From Mesorhizobium sp. B2-1-1 (GTDB taxonomy: Bacteria; Pseudomonadota; Alphaproteobacteria; Rhizobiales; Rhizobiaceae): 64,000 nucleotides of DNA. The stretch lies in NCBI RefSeq assembly GCF_006442975.2, contig NZ_CP083954.1, positions 2,487,501 through 2,551,500 on the forward strand, read 5' to 3'. The translations under genes and the position numbers were made by a program. The notes under the pieces are model-generated. The model was not told the origin of the DNA. It ran no database searches and saw only the letters and a program-made list of their open reading frames with translations. Below are positions 8,697 to 17,751 of the stretch, one piece after another; position 1 is the first letter of the stretch; every line of letters starts with the position of its first letter.

Positions 8697-9685
8697 CGGC
8701 GCTTACCCATTCCATGTCTGCCCGAAGCGACAGGCAGCACCATTTCTCGTGGACGGATGCCGGCCCTTTCCTCGCATTGTTCGCACTGCTGGTGGCGGGA
8801 TTCCTCATCAATCCGGATTTTCTTTCCGCGACAAACCTAGGCAACGTGATCACGCGCAGCGCTTATGTCGCCATCATAGCCGTCGGCGCCACATTCGTGA
8901 TCTCATCAGGCGGGCTCGACCTTTCGGTCGGCTCGATGGTCGCCTTCATCGCCGGCGTCACGATCATGTTCATGAACATGATGGCCCCCAGCCTCGGCCT
9001 TTGGGCCATCCCGGCAGGCATGGTGATAGCAGTCGTCGCGGGGCTTCTATGCGGCCTCGCGAACGGTCTCATCGTCACGGTCGGAAGGATCGAGCCGTTC
9101 ATCGCCACGCTCGGCACAATGGGTATCTTCCGCGCACTGATCACCTACATGACCGACGGCGGCACGATCCCGATCGATCGCTCGCTGCGGGACGCGTACC
9201 GGCCGGTCTATTTCGGCGCCGTCGCGGGCATTCCGGTGCCGATCCTTCTGTCGGCGCTCGTTGCGGTGGTCGGCGCATTTGTCCTCTACAAGACCAAATA
9301 TGGCCGCAAATGCGCGGCGGTGGGCGCGAACGAGGACGTCGCCCGCTATTCGGGCATCTCGGTCGTCAAGACGCGCACCATTGCCTATGTCATCCAGGGT
9401 GCATGCGTGGCGGTCGCCGCCATCTGTTACGTGCCTCGTCTGGGAGCCGCCACCCCGACCACCGGACAGCTTTGGGAGCTGCAGGTGATAACGGCCGTTG
9501 TCATTGGCGGAACGGCGCTGCGGGGCGGCAAGGGCCGCATCTGGGGCACCATCGCCGGTGCGGTGATCCTGGAGCTGATCGCCAACCTGATGGTGTTGTC
9601 GGATTTCGTTTCCGAATACCTCGTCGCCGCGGTGCAGGGCGTCATCATCATCATCGCCATGCTCGTGCAAAGATTTTCGAAATAG
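8693..9685 (+). CDS. Sugar ABC importer permease (RbsC/CUT2 type)
   Basis: A 330-residue inner-membrane permease with the family signature SGGLDLSVGSMVAFIAG and the C-terminal VIGGTALRGGKGRIWGTIAG segment. The start is GTG, overlapping the ATPase stop as GTGA and preceded by AGGAGG. The first 20 residues are polar, then the membrane segments begin. The substrate path is shared with the binding protein that follows after 57 bases. Confidence 0.94.
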   Translation: MTALTHSMSARSDRQHHFSWTDAGPFLALFALLVAGFLINPDFLSATNLGNVITRSAYVAIIAVGATFVISSGGLDLSVGSMVAFIAGVTIMFMNMMAPSLGLWAIPAGMVIAVVAGLLCGLANGLIVTVGRIEPFIATLGTMGIFRALITYMTDGGTIPIDRSLRDAYRPVYFGAVAGIPVPILLSALVAVVGAFVLYKTKYGRKCAAVGANEDVARYSGISVVKTRTIAYVIQGACVAVAAICYVPRLGAATPTTGQLWELQVITAVVIGGTALRGGKGRIWGTIAGAVILELIANLMVLSDFVSEYLVAAVQGVIIIIAMLVQRFSK

Positions 9686-9742
9686 CTCGTCTTCGGACCG
9701 GACGGGCGCCTGTTGTGTGGTCCATATCTCTGGGAGGTATTT

Positions 9743-10693
9743 ATGTTTAGCAGGAAATGGGTTGCCGTTGCGGCAGTCGGCGCACTGATGGTGGCCGGCC
9801 AGGCGCTTGCAGCCGACAAGAAGGTGGTCGCGGTGTCGATCCCGGCGGCGGATCATGGCTGGACGGCCGGCATCGTCTATCACGCGCAGGCCGCCGCAAA
9901 GGAAATCAACGCGGCCTTCCCGGATGTCGAAGTCGTCGTGAAGACGTCGCCCTCGGCGGCCGACCAGGTAAGCGCGCTGGAGGATCTGTCGGCCAGCCGC
10001 AAGATGGATGCGCTGGTGATACTGCCCTACACCTCCGAGGAACTGACCCAGCCGGTGAAAGCCATCAAGGAGATGGGTACGTTCATCACCGTCGTCGACA
10101 GGGGATTGACCGACCCTTCCATCCAGGACCTGTATCTTGCCGGCGACAACATCGCGGTTGGCACCAACACGGCGAAGTTCATGATCGACAAACTGGGCGG
10201 CAAAGGTGACGTCGTCGTGCTGCGCGGCATTCCCACCGTCATCGACGACGAGCGCATCAAGGGCTTCGAGGATACCATCAAGGGCACCGGCCTGAAGGTG
10301 CTCGACATGCAGTATGCCCACTGGAACAGCGACGAGGCCTTCAAGCTCATGCAGGATTACCTGGCCAAGCACCCGCACATCGATGCGGTCTGGGCCAATG
10401 ACGACGACATGCTTCTCGGTGTGCTCGAGGCCGTCAAGCAGTCCGGCCGAACCGATATCAAGCTAGCGCTCGGCGGCAACGGCATGAAGGACATCGTGAA
10501 GAAGGTGATAGACGGGGATGCGATGACACCGGTCGAGACGCCGTATCCGCCGGCGATGATCAAGACCGCTATCTACATGACCGTGGCCAACTTGATCGGC
10601 CAGGCTCCGGTTCGCGGTGCCGTCAAACTCGACGCCCCGCTCATAACCCAGGCCAACGCCAAGGAATATTACTTCCCCGACTCCCCGTTCTGA
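9743..10693 (+). CDS. Periplasmic sugar-binding protein (Peripla_BP_4/RbsB type)
   Basis: A 316-residue solute receptor. A clear Sec signal peptide ends at about residue 23 (AGQALA cleavage site), followed by the two-lobe type I binding fold (VVAVSIPAADHGWTAGI at the start, VVVLRGIP in the hinge region, AVWANDDDMLLG in the second lobe). The ATG at 9743 sits behind GGGAGG and gives the proper signal peptide, unlike an upstream in-frame start. The aromatic and acidic pocket positions cannot be assigned to a known sugar. It belongs to the importer encoded just upstream. Confidence 0.93.
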   Translation: MFSRKWVAVAAVGALMVAGQALAADKKVVAVSIPAADHGWTAGIVYHAQAAAKEINAAFPDVEVVVKTSPSAADQVSALEDLSASRKMDALVILPYTSEELTQPVKAIKEMGTFITVVDRGLTDPSIQDLYLAGDNIAVGTNTAKFMIDKLGGKGDVVVLRGIPTVIDDERIKGFEDTIKGTGLKVLDMQYAHWNSDEAFKLMQDYLAKHPHIDAVWANDDDMLLGVLEAVKQSGRTDIKLALGGNGMKDIVKKVIDGDAMTPVETPYPPAMIKTAIYMTVANLIGQAPVRGAVKLDAPLITQANAKEYYFPDSPF

Positions 10694-10711
10694 GGCCCGC
10701 ATCCGAATGAG

Positions 10712-10734
10712 GCAAGGCGCGTGATGCGCCTTGC
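10712..10734 (+). terminator. Hairpin between binding-protein and PfpI genes
   Basis: Perfect 9-base arms GCAAGGCGC and GCGCCTTGC around a 5-base loop. No T-run follows, so it may act as a processing or mRNA-stabilising hairpin behind the highly expressed binding protein rather than a full terminator. Confidence 0.5.
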
Positions 10735-10759
10735 ATGCCAACAACAGAGAGGAAGAGCT

Positions 10760-11353
10760 ATGCCAGGCAAGAAGATATTGATGCTGACCGGTGAGTTCAC
10801 CGAGGAATACGAGATTTTCGTTTACCAGCAAGCGATGGAAGCCGTTGGTCACACGGTCCATGTCGTCTGCCCCGACAAGAATGCGGGCGACCTGATCAAG
10901 ACCTCGCTGCACGATTTCGAAGGGGACCAGACCTACACCGAAAAGCTCGGGCACTACGCGCTGATCAACAAGACGTTCTCGGATGCGGAAAAGCAGCTCG
11001 ACCAGTACCACGCGGTCTACTGCGCGGGCGGACGCGGACCGGAATACATCCGCACCGACAAGCGGGTGCAGACGATCGTTCGACACTTTCACGAGACCAA
11101 GAAGCCGATCTTCACGATCTGCCATGGCGTGCAGATCCTGATTGCGGTCGACGGCGTCGTGCGCGGCAAGAAGGTCGGGGCGCTGGGCGCCTGCGAGCCG
11201 GAAGTCACTCTCGCGGGCGGTACCTATATCGACCTCTCGCCGACGGAAGCCTATGTCGATGGTACGATGGTGTCGGCCAAGGGATGGACGGCGCTGGCCG
11301 CCTTCATCCGTGAGTGCCTGAAAGTGCTCGGCACGGAAATCCGCCACAACTGA
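10760..11353 (+). CDS. DJ-1/PfpI family protein
   Basis: A 197-residue class I glutamine-amidotransferase-like protein of the DJ-1/PfpI family. The nucleophile elbow is FTICHGVQ with Cys at about residue 121, and the conserved acidic segment is GEFTEEYE near the N-terminus. Family members are glyoxalase III/deglycases, chaperone-like proteins or proteases. The ATG at 10760 is preceded by GAGAGGAAGAG. It is the last gene after the importer, separated by a hairpin. A link to detoxifying a reactive aldehyde made during catabolism of the imported solute is only inference. Confidence 0.85.
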   Translation: MPGKKILMLTGEFTEEYEIFVYQQAMEAVGHTVHVVCPDKNAGDLIKTSLHDFEGDQTYTEKLGHYALINKTFSDAEKQLDQYHAVYCAGGRGPEYIRTDKRVQTIVRHFHETKKPIFTICHGVQILIAVDGVVRGKKVGALGACEPEVTLAGGTYIDLSPTEAYVDGTMVSAKGWTALAAFIRECLKVLGTEIRHN

Positions 11354-11365
11354 GCCGCTAACCAA

Positions 11366-11406
11366 GGCGGAGGCCGGCGCGCTGCCGTGGCGTGTCGGCC
11401 TCCACC
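11366..11406. terminator. Terminator-like inverted repeat between converging genes
   Basis: Arms containing GGAGGCCG and CGGCCTCC (11 bases with one mismatch) around a 19-base loop lie between the converging PfpI and soxG genes. There is no clear T-run on either side. The rest of 11354-11577 shows nothing recognisable. Confidence 0.35.
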
Positions 11407-11577
11407 AGTGATGCCGAGACCTTCGCCGATGCGGACGACTGTATCGAGCGTCGTGCAAAAGGTATGCGCGCGGTGAGTCCTGCCGGTTTAGCGGCCGACA
11501 GGATCGCCGGACAGGTCCAGCTTTTTCCTTACGCAATCGCGAGCGGAAAAACGTTACGCACTTTTCCTGGGGTTGCT

Positions 11578-12084
11578 TTAACGCGCGGCGGCAATCCAGT
11601 CGGCAAGGCTGCGGGCGAAGCTTCGCGGCACGATCAGGTCGCAGCTGCTCTCGCCCGTTCGCAGATAGAGCGCCGGCACGTGATGGACGGACGTCTGTAC
11701 GGCACGGCCGGGAGCCGAAGCGGCGGACGACCAGTCGACCGGCATGCAGGCAGAGAGAATGTCCTGAAGACGCGCACCCTCCATCCTGAATCGCACCCGG
11801 CCTTCGCCGAGCAGAACCGAGCAGCCCAATTCAGGATCGATCGCAATGGCCGGCGGTTCCGCACCTGTCTCGACGATCAGCCAAAGACGGCGGGGCGCGA
11901 TCCTGACGATGAGGGCGCCAGCATGCCGAACCGTCTCGCCGACGTCGGCAGGAAGCGTCGCGCCCAAGGCCTGCGAGACGCTCGTTTCGAATCTTGCCAG
12001 TGTTCCGTCCCAGCCCTCGATCTGAACGATCGGGCAATCGGAGGCCCACAGGTTGAAGTCCTTCGACAGCACAGGTTCAACCAT
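11578..12084 (-). CDS. soxG: Sarcosine oxidase, gamma subunit
   Basis: Small subunit of the heterotetrameric sarcosine oxidase, 168 residues, with the family features GETVRHAGALIVRIAPRRLWLIVETG and a late VHHVPALYLRTGESSCDL region. The start ATG at 12084 overlaps the end of soxA by eight bases, as is normal for the beta-delta-alpha-gamma order. The subunit helps hold the alpha subunit's folate-binding region. It is the last gene of this leftward operon. Confidence 0.9.
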   Translation of the reverse strand: MVEPVLSKDFNLWASDCPIVQIEGWDGTLARFETSVSQALGATLPADVGETVRHAGALIVRIAPRRLWLIVETGAEPPAIAIDPELGCSVLLGEGRVRFRMEGARLQDILSACMPVDWSSAASAPGRAVQTSVHHVPALYLRTGESSCDLIVPRSFARSLADWIAAAR

Positions 12085-15025
12085 GCATGCGCTCTCCCTT
12101 GGGATCGAGGAAGACGGAGGGCACGACGCGGGCGCGAACCGTCTCTGTCCGCATCGGGTAGACCGCGGTGATCTCGTCTCCTTCGGCCGGGGCATTGCCG
12201 GCGAACAGCGCCAGTCCGACATAGTGGCCGAGTTCCGGGCTGAAGGTGACCGACGTGATCCGGCCGCGCCCGTGGCCGGTGACGGCATCGCCAGGCAGGA
12301 ACAATATGGCGCCTCCGCGCAGCCGCTTGCCGTCCTCGATGCATTCCAGCCCGATGAGGCGCTGGCGGTCGGGCGCCTGAAACGCCGGGCGGCGTCGGAG
12401 GACGTCGCCGACGAATCCGCTGCGTTTGCCAACCATGCGGCCGAGGCCGAGATCGTCGAGCGTGGTGCGGCCATCGATCTCGGGCCCGGCGACATGGCCC
12501 TTTTCGACGCGCAGCGCACCAAGCGCCTCGACGCCATAGGGCTTGAGGCCGAACGGCGCGCCTGCTTCGATGAGACGGCTCCAGGCCTGTTTGCCGGCGC
12601 TGGCGCCGACATAGATCTCGTAGGCGCGCTCGCCGGAATAGCTGAGGCGAATAACGCGCAGGGCCCGTCCGTCGAACCCGGCTTCGATGACGCCCATATG
12701 CGGCAGCGTCTCGTTGGAGACATCGAGCGCGGGAAAGGCGGCGGCAAGGACATCGCGGCTTCGTGGCCCGGCGATCGACATCGCCGCCCACTCGTCGCTT
12801 ACCGATGAGACCGCGACACGCAAATCCGGCCAGGCGGTGTCGAGCAGAAATTCCAGCCGCGACAAGACGTCGGCGGCCTTGGCGGTAGAGGTGGTCATGA
12901 AGAAGCGATTTTGCGACAAGCGCGTGGTGGTGCCGTCGTCGAAGACGATGCCGTCGTCGCGCAGCATGACGCCGTAGCGCGCGCGGCCAACGGGAAGCTT
13001 GGCGAAACCATTGGCGTAGACGCGGTCGAGGAAGATGGCCGCGTCCGGTCCCTGCACGTCGATCTTGCCGAGGGTGGAAATGTCCATCAGCCCGGCGCCG
13101 CCGCGTACGGCCCGCATCTCCGCGACATAGGCTTCATTCACGTCGCGTCCGGCATCGCGATAGAAATACGGACGCATCCAGAGGCCGACCTCGAGCATCT
13201 CGGCACCGTTTGCCAGGTGCCAGTCGTGCATCGGCGTGCGGCGGACCGGCTTAAAGTGATGACCGACGGCGCGACCGGCCAGCGCGCCGATCGCGACCGC
13301 CGCGTAGGGCGGGCGAAAGGTCGTGGTTCCGGTTTGCGCAATCGTTGCCCGGCGCAGCGCCGCCATGGCCGAAAGTGCTGCGAAATTGCTGGTTTTGCCC
13401 TGGTCGGTCCCCATGCCGAGCGTGGTGTAGCGCTTCAGGTGTTCGACCGATTCATAGCCCTCGCGATGGGCGAGCTCGATGTCCTTGGTGGTTACATCCA
13501 TCTGTAGATCGACGAAGGCCTTGCCGCGCCCAGCGGAAGAGATCGCACGAAAGGGAGCGGCCGGGGCCCCTTCGAGATCGAGTTCATCCGGCGCCGGCAT
13601 GGCCGCCGGTTTTCCACAGAAGCATGCCGCTTCGACGCCGGCGCGGTGGCCGTCCTCGATCGCGTCGGCGGTCGAGAAGCGCCCCATTACCGCGCCGGCG
13701 CCGAACTGGCCTGCCGGAAAGCCGCCCGGAACGAAGCCGTCGATGTCGTCGCGATAGACGGGCCTGACGCCAAGATGCGAGGTGAGATGCACCGTCGGCG
13801 ACCAGCCGTCGGAGACGCAGACGAAATCGCAGGCGATTTCCGATTTGGCGCTCGGGCCGGCAAGCCGTACGGCCTTCACCGCATGGCTGCCGCGCAGATC
13901 GGCGATCCGGGTTCCGGAGCGGATCTCTACGTTCAGGCGTCCGGCTTCCGCCGCCAGACCGGCGGGCGGAGCGCCGCGCTGATCCGCGACCGTCACCTGC
14001 GCGCCGGCGGCGGCGAGGTCGAAAGCAGCGCGATAGGCACCGTCGTTCATCGTGGCCACGAGGATATTCTTCCCCGGCAGCACGGCGAAGCGGTTGAGAT
14101 AGGTCCGGGCGGCGGACGCCAGCATGATGCCTGGCCGGTCGTTGTTGGAGAACACCAGCGGCCGTTCGATAGCACCGGCGGCAAAGATGATCGAGCCGGC
14201 GCGAAGCACGGTGAAAACCTGCCGCGCAGCGCCTTGCGCGACCTGGCCGTCATGCCGCTCGATCAGCCCCAGCGTGTTGCCGTCATAGGTGCCGAAGGCC
14301 ATCGTCTTGCGCATCAGGGTGACGTTGGGCTGGCCTGCAAGCTCCGCCTCGATCTTTGTCAGCCAGGCTGCCGCCTTGCCATCGGTGCGCTCGGCAAGAA
14401 GCTGGCCACCGAGCAGAAAGTCCTGTTCGACGAGGACGACCCTGGCGCCGCTGGCTGCCGCGGCGCGCGCCGCCGACAGGCCGGCAGGGCCGCCGCCGAC
14501 GACTGCAACATCGGCAAATGCATGCCGGGTCTCGTAACGGTCGGGATCGGGTTCGGTGCCGGCCCGGCCCAATCCCGCGGCTTTACGGATGAAATGCTCG
14601 TAGAACATCCAGGCGCGGCGGGTCGGACCCATGAAGGTCTTGTAGTAGAAGCCGGCGGAAAGAAGGGGCGCAAACAGGCCGTTGACGCTCTGCACGTCGA
14701 AGGCAAGGGACGGCCAGCGATTCTGGCTTTCGGCAGTCATACCTTCAGCCAGTTCCAGTGTCGTGGCCGGAAGGTTCGGTTCGCGCCGTCCACCGCTTCC
14801 GAGCGTAACCAGCGCGTTGGGTTCTTCCGGGCCGGCCGAGAAGATGCCGCGCGGCCGATGGTATTTGAAGCTGCGGCCTGTCAGCATGAGCCGATTGGCA
14901 AGCAGCGCGGAAGCAAGCGTATCGCCTCGATAGCCGCCCAGCTCGCGGCCGTCGAATGTGAAGCGGAGCGGCTGCGTGCGGTCGATGCGGCCGCCGGCGG
15001 CCAGACGATTTCCAATCATTTTCAT
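12077..15025 (-). CDS. soxA: Sarcosine oxidase, alpha subunit
   Basis: Large subunit (982 residues) of the cytoplasmic sarcosine oxidase, which oxidises sarcosine to glycine and passes the one-carbon unit to tetrahydrofolate with release of hydrogen peroxide. The N-terminal region has a ferredoxin-like fold (RFTFDGRELGGYRGDTLASA), the NAD-binding motif VGGGPAGLSAA is near residues 176-185, and the C-terminal 400 residues are the GcvT-like folate domain (LMDISTLGKIDVQGPDA). The frame is open 51 codons further upstream, but the ATG at 15025 overlaps the soxD stop as ATGA and gives the normal N-terminus. The length matches the family. Confidence 0.95.
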   Translation of the reverse strand: MKMIGNRLAAGGRIDRTQPLRFTFDGRELGGYRGDTLASALLANRLMLTGRSFKYHRPRGIFSAGPEEPNALVTLGSGGRREPNLPATTLELAEGMTAESQNRWPSLAFDVQSVNGLFAPLLSAGFYYKTFMGPTRRAWMFYEHFIRKAAGLGRAGTEPDPDRYETRHAFADVAVVGGGPAGLSAARAAAASGARVVLVEQDFLLGGQLLAERTDGKAAAWLTKIEAELAGQPNVTLMRKTMAFGTYDGNTLGLIERHDGQVAQGAARQVFTVLRAGSIIFAAGAIERPLVFSNNDRPGIMLASAARTYLNRFAVLPGKNILVATMNDGAYRAAFDLAAAGAQVTVADQRGAPPAGLAAEAGRLNVEIRSGTRIADLRGSHAVKAVRLAGPSAKSEIACDFVCVSDGWSPTVHLTSHLGVRPVYRDDIDGFVPGGFPAGQFGAGAVMGRFSTADAIEDGHRAGVEAACFCGKPAAMPAPDELDLEGAPAAPFRAISSAGRGKAFVDLQMDVTTKDIELAHREGYESVEHLKRYTTLGMGTDQGKTSNFAALSAMAALRRATIAQTGTTTFRPPYAAVAIGALAGRAVGHHFKPVRRTPMHDWHLANGAEMLEVGLWMRPYFYRDAGRDVNEAYVAEMRAVRGGAGLMDISTLGKIDVQGPDAAIFLDRVYANGFAKLPVGRARYGVMLRDDGIVFDDGTTTRLSQNRFFMTTSTAKAADVLSRLEFLLDTAWPDLRVAVSSVSDEWAAMSIAGPRSRDVLAAAFPALDVSNETLPHMGVIEAGFDGRALRVIRLSYSGERAYEIYVGASAGKQAWSRLIEAGAPFGLKPYGVEALGALRVEKGHVAGPEIDGRTTLDDLGLGRMVGKRSGFVGDVLRRRPAFQAPDRQRLIGLECIEDGKRLRGGAILFLPGDAVTGHGRGRITSVTFSPELGHYVGLALFAGNAPAEGDEITAVYPMRTETVRARVVPSVFLDPKGERMHG

Positions 15026-15288
15026 GCTGGCATGTTCCTGGTGAAGCCGACCGATGCGATAGCGTGGTTCCTCGTGTCGCGCTCGATGACCAGCCATTGC
15101 CGGCAGCCGGTCACATGCTGCCAGAATTCCCGGTGCAGCCCCGCCGGGTTCTTGCGCACATAGACATAGCGGTACCACGCCTCCGGATCGGGATCGTCAT
15201 GCGCCGGACGCACCGCGGAAGCGTCGCCGCCATAGCGGAACTCGTCATGGTCGCGCGGGCCGCAGCATGGGCAGTCGATGCGAAGCAT
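15022..15288 (-). CDS. soxD: Sarcosine oxidase, delta subunit
   Basis: Zinc-binding small subunit, 88 residues. The family zinc site is visible as Cys6 and Cys9 (CPCC) with His58 and Cys62 (WQHVTGC). It lies between soxB and soxA, starts 12 bases after the soxB stop and overlaps soxA by four bases. Confidence 0.94.
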   Translation of the reverse strand: MLRIDCPCCGPRDHDEFRYGGDASAVRPAHDDPDPEAWYRYVYVRKNPAGLHREFWQHVTGCRQWLVIERDTRNHAIASVGFTRNMPA

Positions 15289-15300
15289 TTCTCTCGTTCT

Positions 15301-16563
15301 CTATTGCAGCCAGGCCGAGGGGCCGGCGCCGGCTTCGTCGAGCGTGTGGCCGGTCCGGAAACGGTCGAGCGCGTAGGCGGCGGTCAGCGGATGCGGCTTG
15401 CCGGTGGCCAGCATATGGGCAAAGCACCAGCCGGAGGCCGGCGTCGCCTTGAAGCCGCCATAGCACCAGCCGCCATTGAGATAGAGCCCTTCTATCGGGG
15501 TCGGGCAGATGATCGGACTGGCGTCCGGCGTCATGTCCATGACGCCGCCCCAATGGCGCAGCAGCCTGACACGCGAGATGCAGGGCATCAGGGCTATCGC
15601 CGCCTCCGCCACTTCGCGCACGACGCCGAGATTGCCGCGCTGGGCGTAGGAATTGTAGCCGTCGAGATTGCCGCCGAAGACCAGCCCGCCCTTGTCGGAC
15701 TGGCTGACATAGAAATGGTCTGCGCCATAAGCGACGACGTGATCTACCAGCGGCTTGAGCGGCTCGGTGACGAAAGCCTGGAGCACGTGGCTTTCGATCG
15801 GCAGTTCCAGGCCGGCCTCGGCGGCAAGGAGCGAAGTATGGCCTGCGACGGCGAGGCCGACCTTGCCGGCGCCGATGCGGCCCTTGCTGGTCTCGACGCC
15901 GACGATCCTTTCGCCGTTGCGGACAAAGCCGGTCACCTCGCAATTCTGGATGATGTCGACCCCGTGGCCGTCGGCAGCGCGCGCATAGCCCCAGGCGACG
16001 GCGTCATGACGCGCCGTGCCTGCGCGGCCTTGCAAGATCGCACCATGGATCGGAAATCGCGCGGTTTCGGAGAAATCGAGATAGGGTACCAGCCGGCGCA
16101 CAGCGTCGCGGTCGAGTATGTCGGCGTCGATGCCGTTCAGACGCATGATGTTGGCGCGATGGCTGAATGTGTCGAGTTGATCGGCCGAATGGGCAGTGAC
16201 GATCTGGCCGCGCTGCGAAAACATCACGTTGAAGTTCAGCGCCCGCGACAAGCCTTCCCACAGCTTGACCGAGAATTCGTAGAACTGGGTGTTGCCGTCG
16301 AGCAGGTAGTTGGAGCGGATGACGGTGGTGTTGCGGCCGACATTGCCGCCGCCGACATAGCCCTTTTCCAGAACGGCGACATTGCGGATGCCGTGGTTCT
16401 CGGCGAGGTAGAAAGCCGTCGCAAGGCCATGCCCGCCGCCACCGACGACGATCACGTCATAGGCGGGCTTCGGCTCGGCCGCGCGCCAGGCGCGCCGCCA
16501 GTTCTTCTGGCCGGAAAGGGCATTGCGGAAAATCGAAAACGCCGAATAGCGAGCCATGTTCAT
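15301..16563 (-). CDS. soxB: Sarcosine oxidase, beta subunit
   Basis: Catalytic flavoprotein subunit, 420 residues, which binds FAD non-covalently at the sarcosine site and FMN covalently. The dinucleotide motif VIVVGGGGHGLATA is at residues 38-51. His173, in FPIHGA, falls exactly at the number reported for the covalent FMN attachment in bacterial enzymes (from memory). The C-terminal PIEGLYLNGGWCYGGFKATP segment is typical. It begins three bases after the stop of the upstream M24-fold gene, so the two are certainly co-transcribed, which ties that protein to sarcosine or a sarcosine precursor. Confidence 0.95.
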   Translation of the reverse strand: MNMARYSAFSIFRNALSGQKNWRRAWRAAEPKPAYDVIVVGGGGHGLATAFYLAENHGIRNVAVLEKGYVGGGNVGRNTTVIRSNYLLDGNTQFYEFSVKLWEGLSRALNFNVMFSQRGQIVTAHSADQLDTFSHRANIMRLNGIDADILDRDAVRRLVPYLDFSETARFPIHGAILQGRAGTARHDAVAWGYARAADGHGVDIIQNCEVTGFVRNGERIVGVETSKGRIGAGKVGLAVAGHTSLLAAEAGLELPIESHVLQAFVTEPLKPLVDHVVAYGADHFYVSQSDKGGLVFGGNLDGYNSYAQRGNLGVVREVAEAAIALMPCISRVRLLRHWGGVMDMTPDASPIICPTPIEGLYLNGGWCYGGFKATPASGWCFAHMLATGKPHPLTAAYALDRFRTGHTLDEAGAGPSAWLQ

Positions 16564-16566
16564 GGT

Positions 16567-17715
16567 CTAGCGGACGATCGGGCCGGCTGGGGTGCGGGTC
16601 AGCACTTCGGCCCCCGCATCGGTCAGCAGCACGGTGTTGGAGATGAAATGGTCGCCGCGGCCGGTGCCCATCAGCCAGGACAGGATGTGGAAGCTCATCC
16701 CGGTCTCGATTTCGAGATCGGAATCGTGCCTGAGGCCCGTCACCGAATTGCCGCCGGTCCATGAGGGCGGCTGGCCGATGCCAACGAGATAGCCGCAATG
16801 ATGGCGGCGATAATGCGACAGGCCGGCCTCGTCGGCGACGCCTTGCCAGGCGGCGTAGACATCGCGCGCCCTGGCGCCGGGCTCGAGCGCCCTGACGACG
16901 GCCTCGAATGCCTTGGCCGTGACCTCGGCCATGGCGGCGTCTTCGTCCTTGATGTTGCCGATGCGGATCAGCCGGCCAAGCGGCGCGTGATAGCGCGAGA
17001 CACAGCCCGACAGTTCGACGAAGACCGGCTCGCCGCTGCGATAGATGCCGTCGCCCCAGGTCGTGTGCTCCTCGCCGAGCCGGGCGGCGGGCCGGATGAA
17101 CGGGCCGAAGCCCGGCGCGTGGCCGCCGGCGCGCACCATCGCCGCCACGCATTGGGCGGCAACCTCCTGCTCGGCGGCGCCGTCGGAGATGGCAGCGATG
17201 GCGGCACCTGCCGCAGCATCCGTGACCTTGGCGGCGCGGCGCATCAGCACCTGTTCCTCGGCGCTCTTCACCAACCGCATCTTGTCGACCAGTCCCGAGA
17301 CGTCGCTCCACTTGGCGTCGGCCTGCGCCTCAAGCTTCAGGGCGAGGCCGTGGCTGAGGCCGGAGGTCCAGTTTTCGATGCCGATCCGTTTGCCGGCCAG
17401 GCCGAGTTCGGAAATGACGCGCGCGGCGAGGTCGGCCGCCGTCTCGCTGTCAGAGTGACCGCGGAATTCTGCTGCCTTCACCTGATTCTCGATCGTCACC
17501 TTCTCCATCGACCGGGTGACCAGGATAGGGCGCCGGTCGAGCGTGACGATCAGGAGGTGCGGCGCGAAATAACCCCAATGGTCGAGGCCGGTGAGGTAGA
17601 AAACAGTCTCCGGCGAGGCGAAGACGGCGGCGTCGAGCTTGCGCTCTGCCAATGCCGTGCGAACTTTCGACAAGCGGCCGGCGATCTCGGCTTCGGAAAA
17701 GGGATTGCGGTCCAT
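16567..17715 (-). CDS. M24-fold hydrolase, creatinase/ectoine-hydrolase-like
   Basis: A 382-residue protein with the two-domain pita-bread fold of creatinase, prolidase and ectoine hydrolase. N-terminal domain: SPETVFYLTGLDHWGYF; C-terminal domain from about residue 160. The metal-binding Asp pair of true M24 peptidases is missing: FVELSGCVSRYHAP has Glu and Pro at those places, as in EutD and unlike peptidases. HTTWGD and SFHILSW keep two conserved His. The late acidic residue present in EutD (TES) is Asn here (SNT). Being first in an operon with soxBDAG suggests release of sarcosine, for example from creatine, or hydrolysis of a related cyclic or N-methyl compound. It is clearly different from EutD at 34761. 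The substrate is unproven. Confidence 0.75.
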   Translation of the reverse strand: MDRNPFSEAEIAGRLSKVRTALAERKLDAAVFASPETVFYLTGLDHWGYFAPHLLIVTLDRRPILVTRSMEKVTIENQVKAAEFRGHSDSETAADLAARVISELGLAGKRIGIENWTSGLSHGLALKLEAQADAKWSDVSGLVDKMRLVKSAEEQVLMRRAAKVTDAAAGAAIAAISDGAAEQEVAAQCVAAMVRAGGHAPGFGPFIRPAARLGEEHTTWGDGIYRSGEPVFVELSGCVSRYHAPLGRLIRIGNIKDEDAAMAEVTAKAFEAVVRALEPGARARDVYAAWQGVADEAGLSHYRRHHCGYLVGIGQPPSWTGGNSVTGLRHDSDLEIETGMSFHILSWLMGTGRGDHFISNTVLLTDAGAEVLTRTPAGPIVR

Positions 17716-17751
17716 TGAGGTGTCCTTGAGTTGCCGGTCCTGGGCTGATGG

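Noticed and set aside
15026..15178. 51-codon upstream extension of soxA
   Set aside because: It overlaps soxD entirely; the ATG at 15025 forms the usual ATGA coupling and the normal N-terminus.
15064..16764. Rightward 566-codon frame opposite soxB and soxD
   Set aside because: Antisense shadow; the leftward frames encode complete sarcosine oxidase subunits with known residues.
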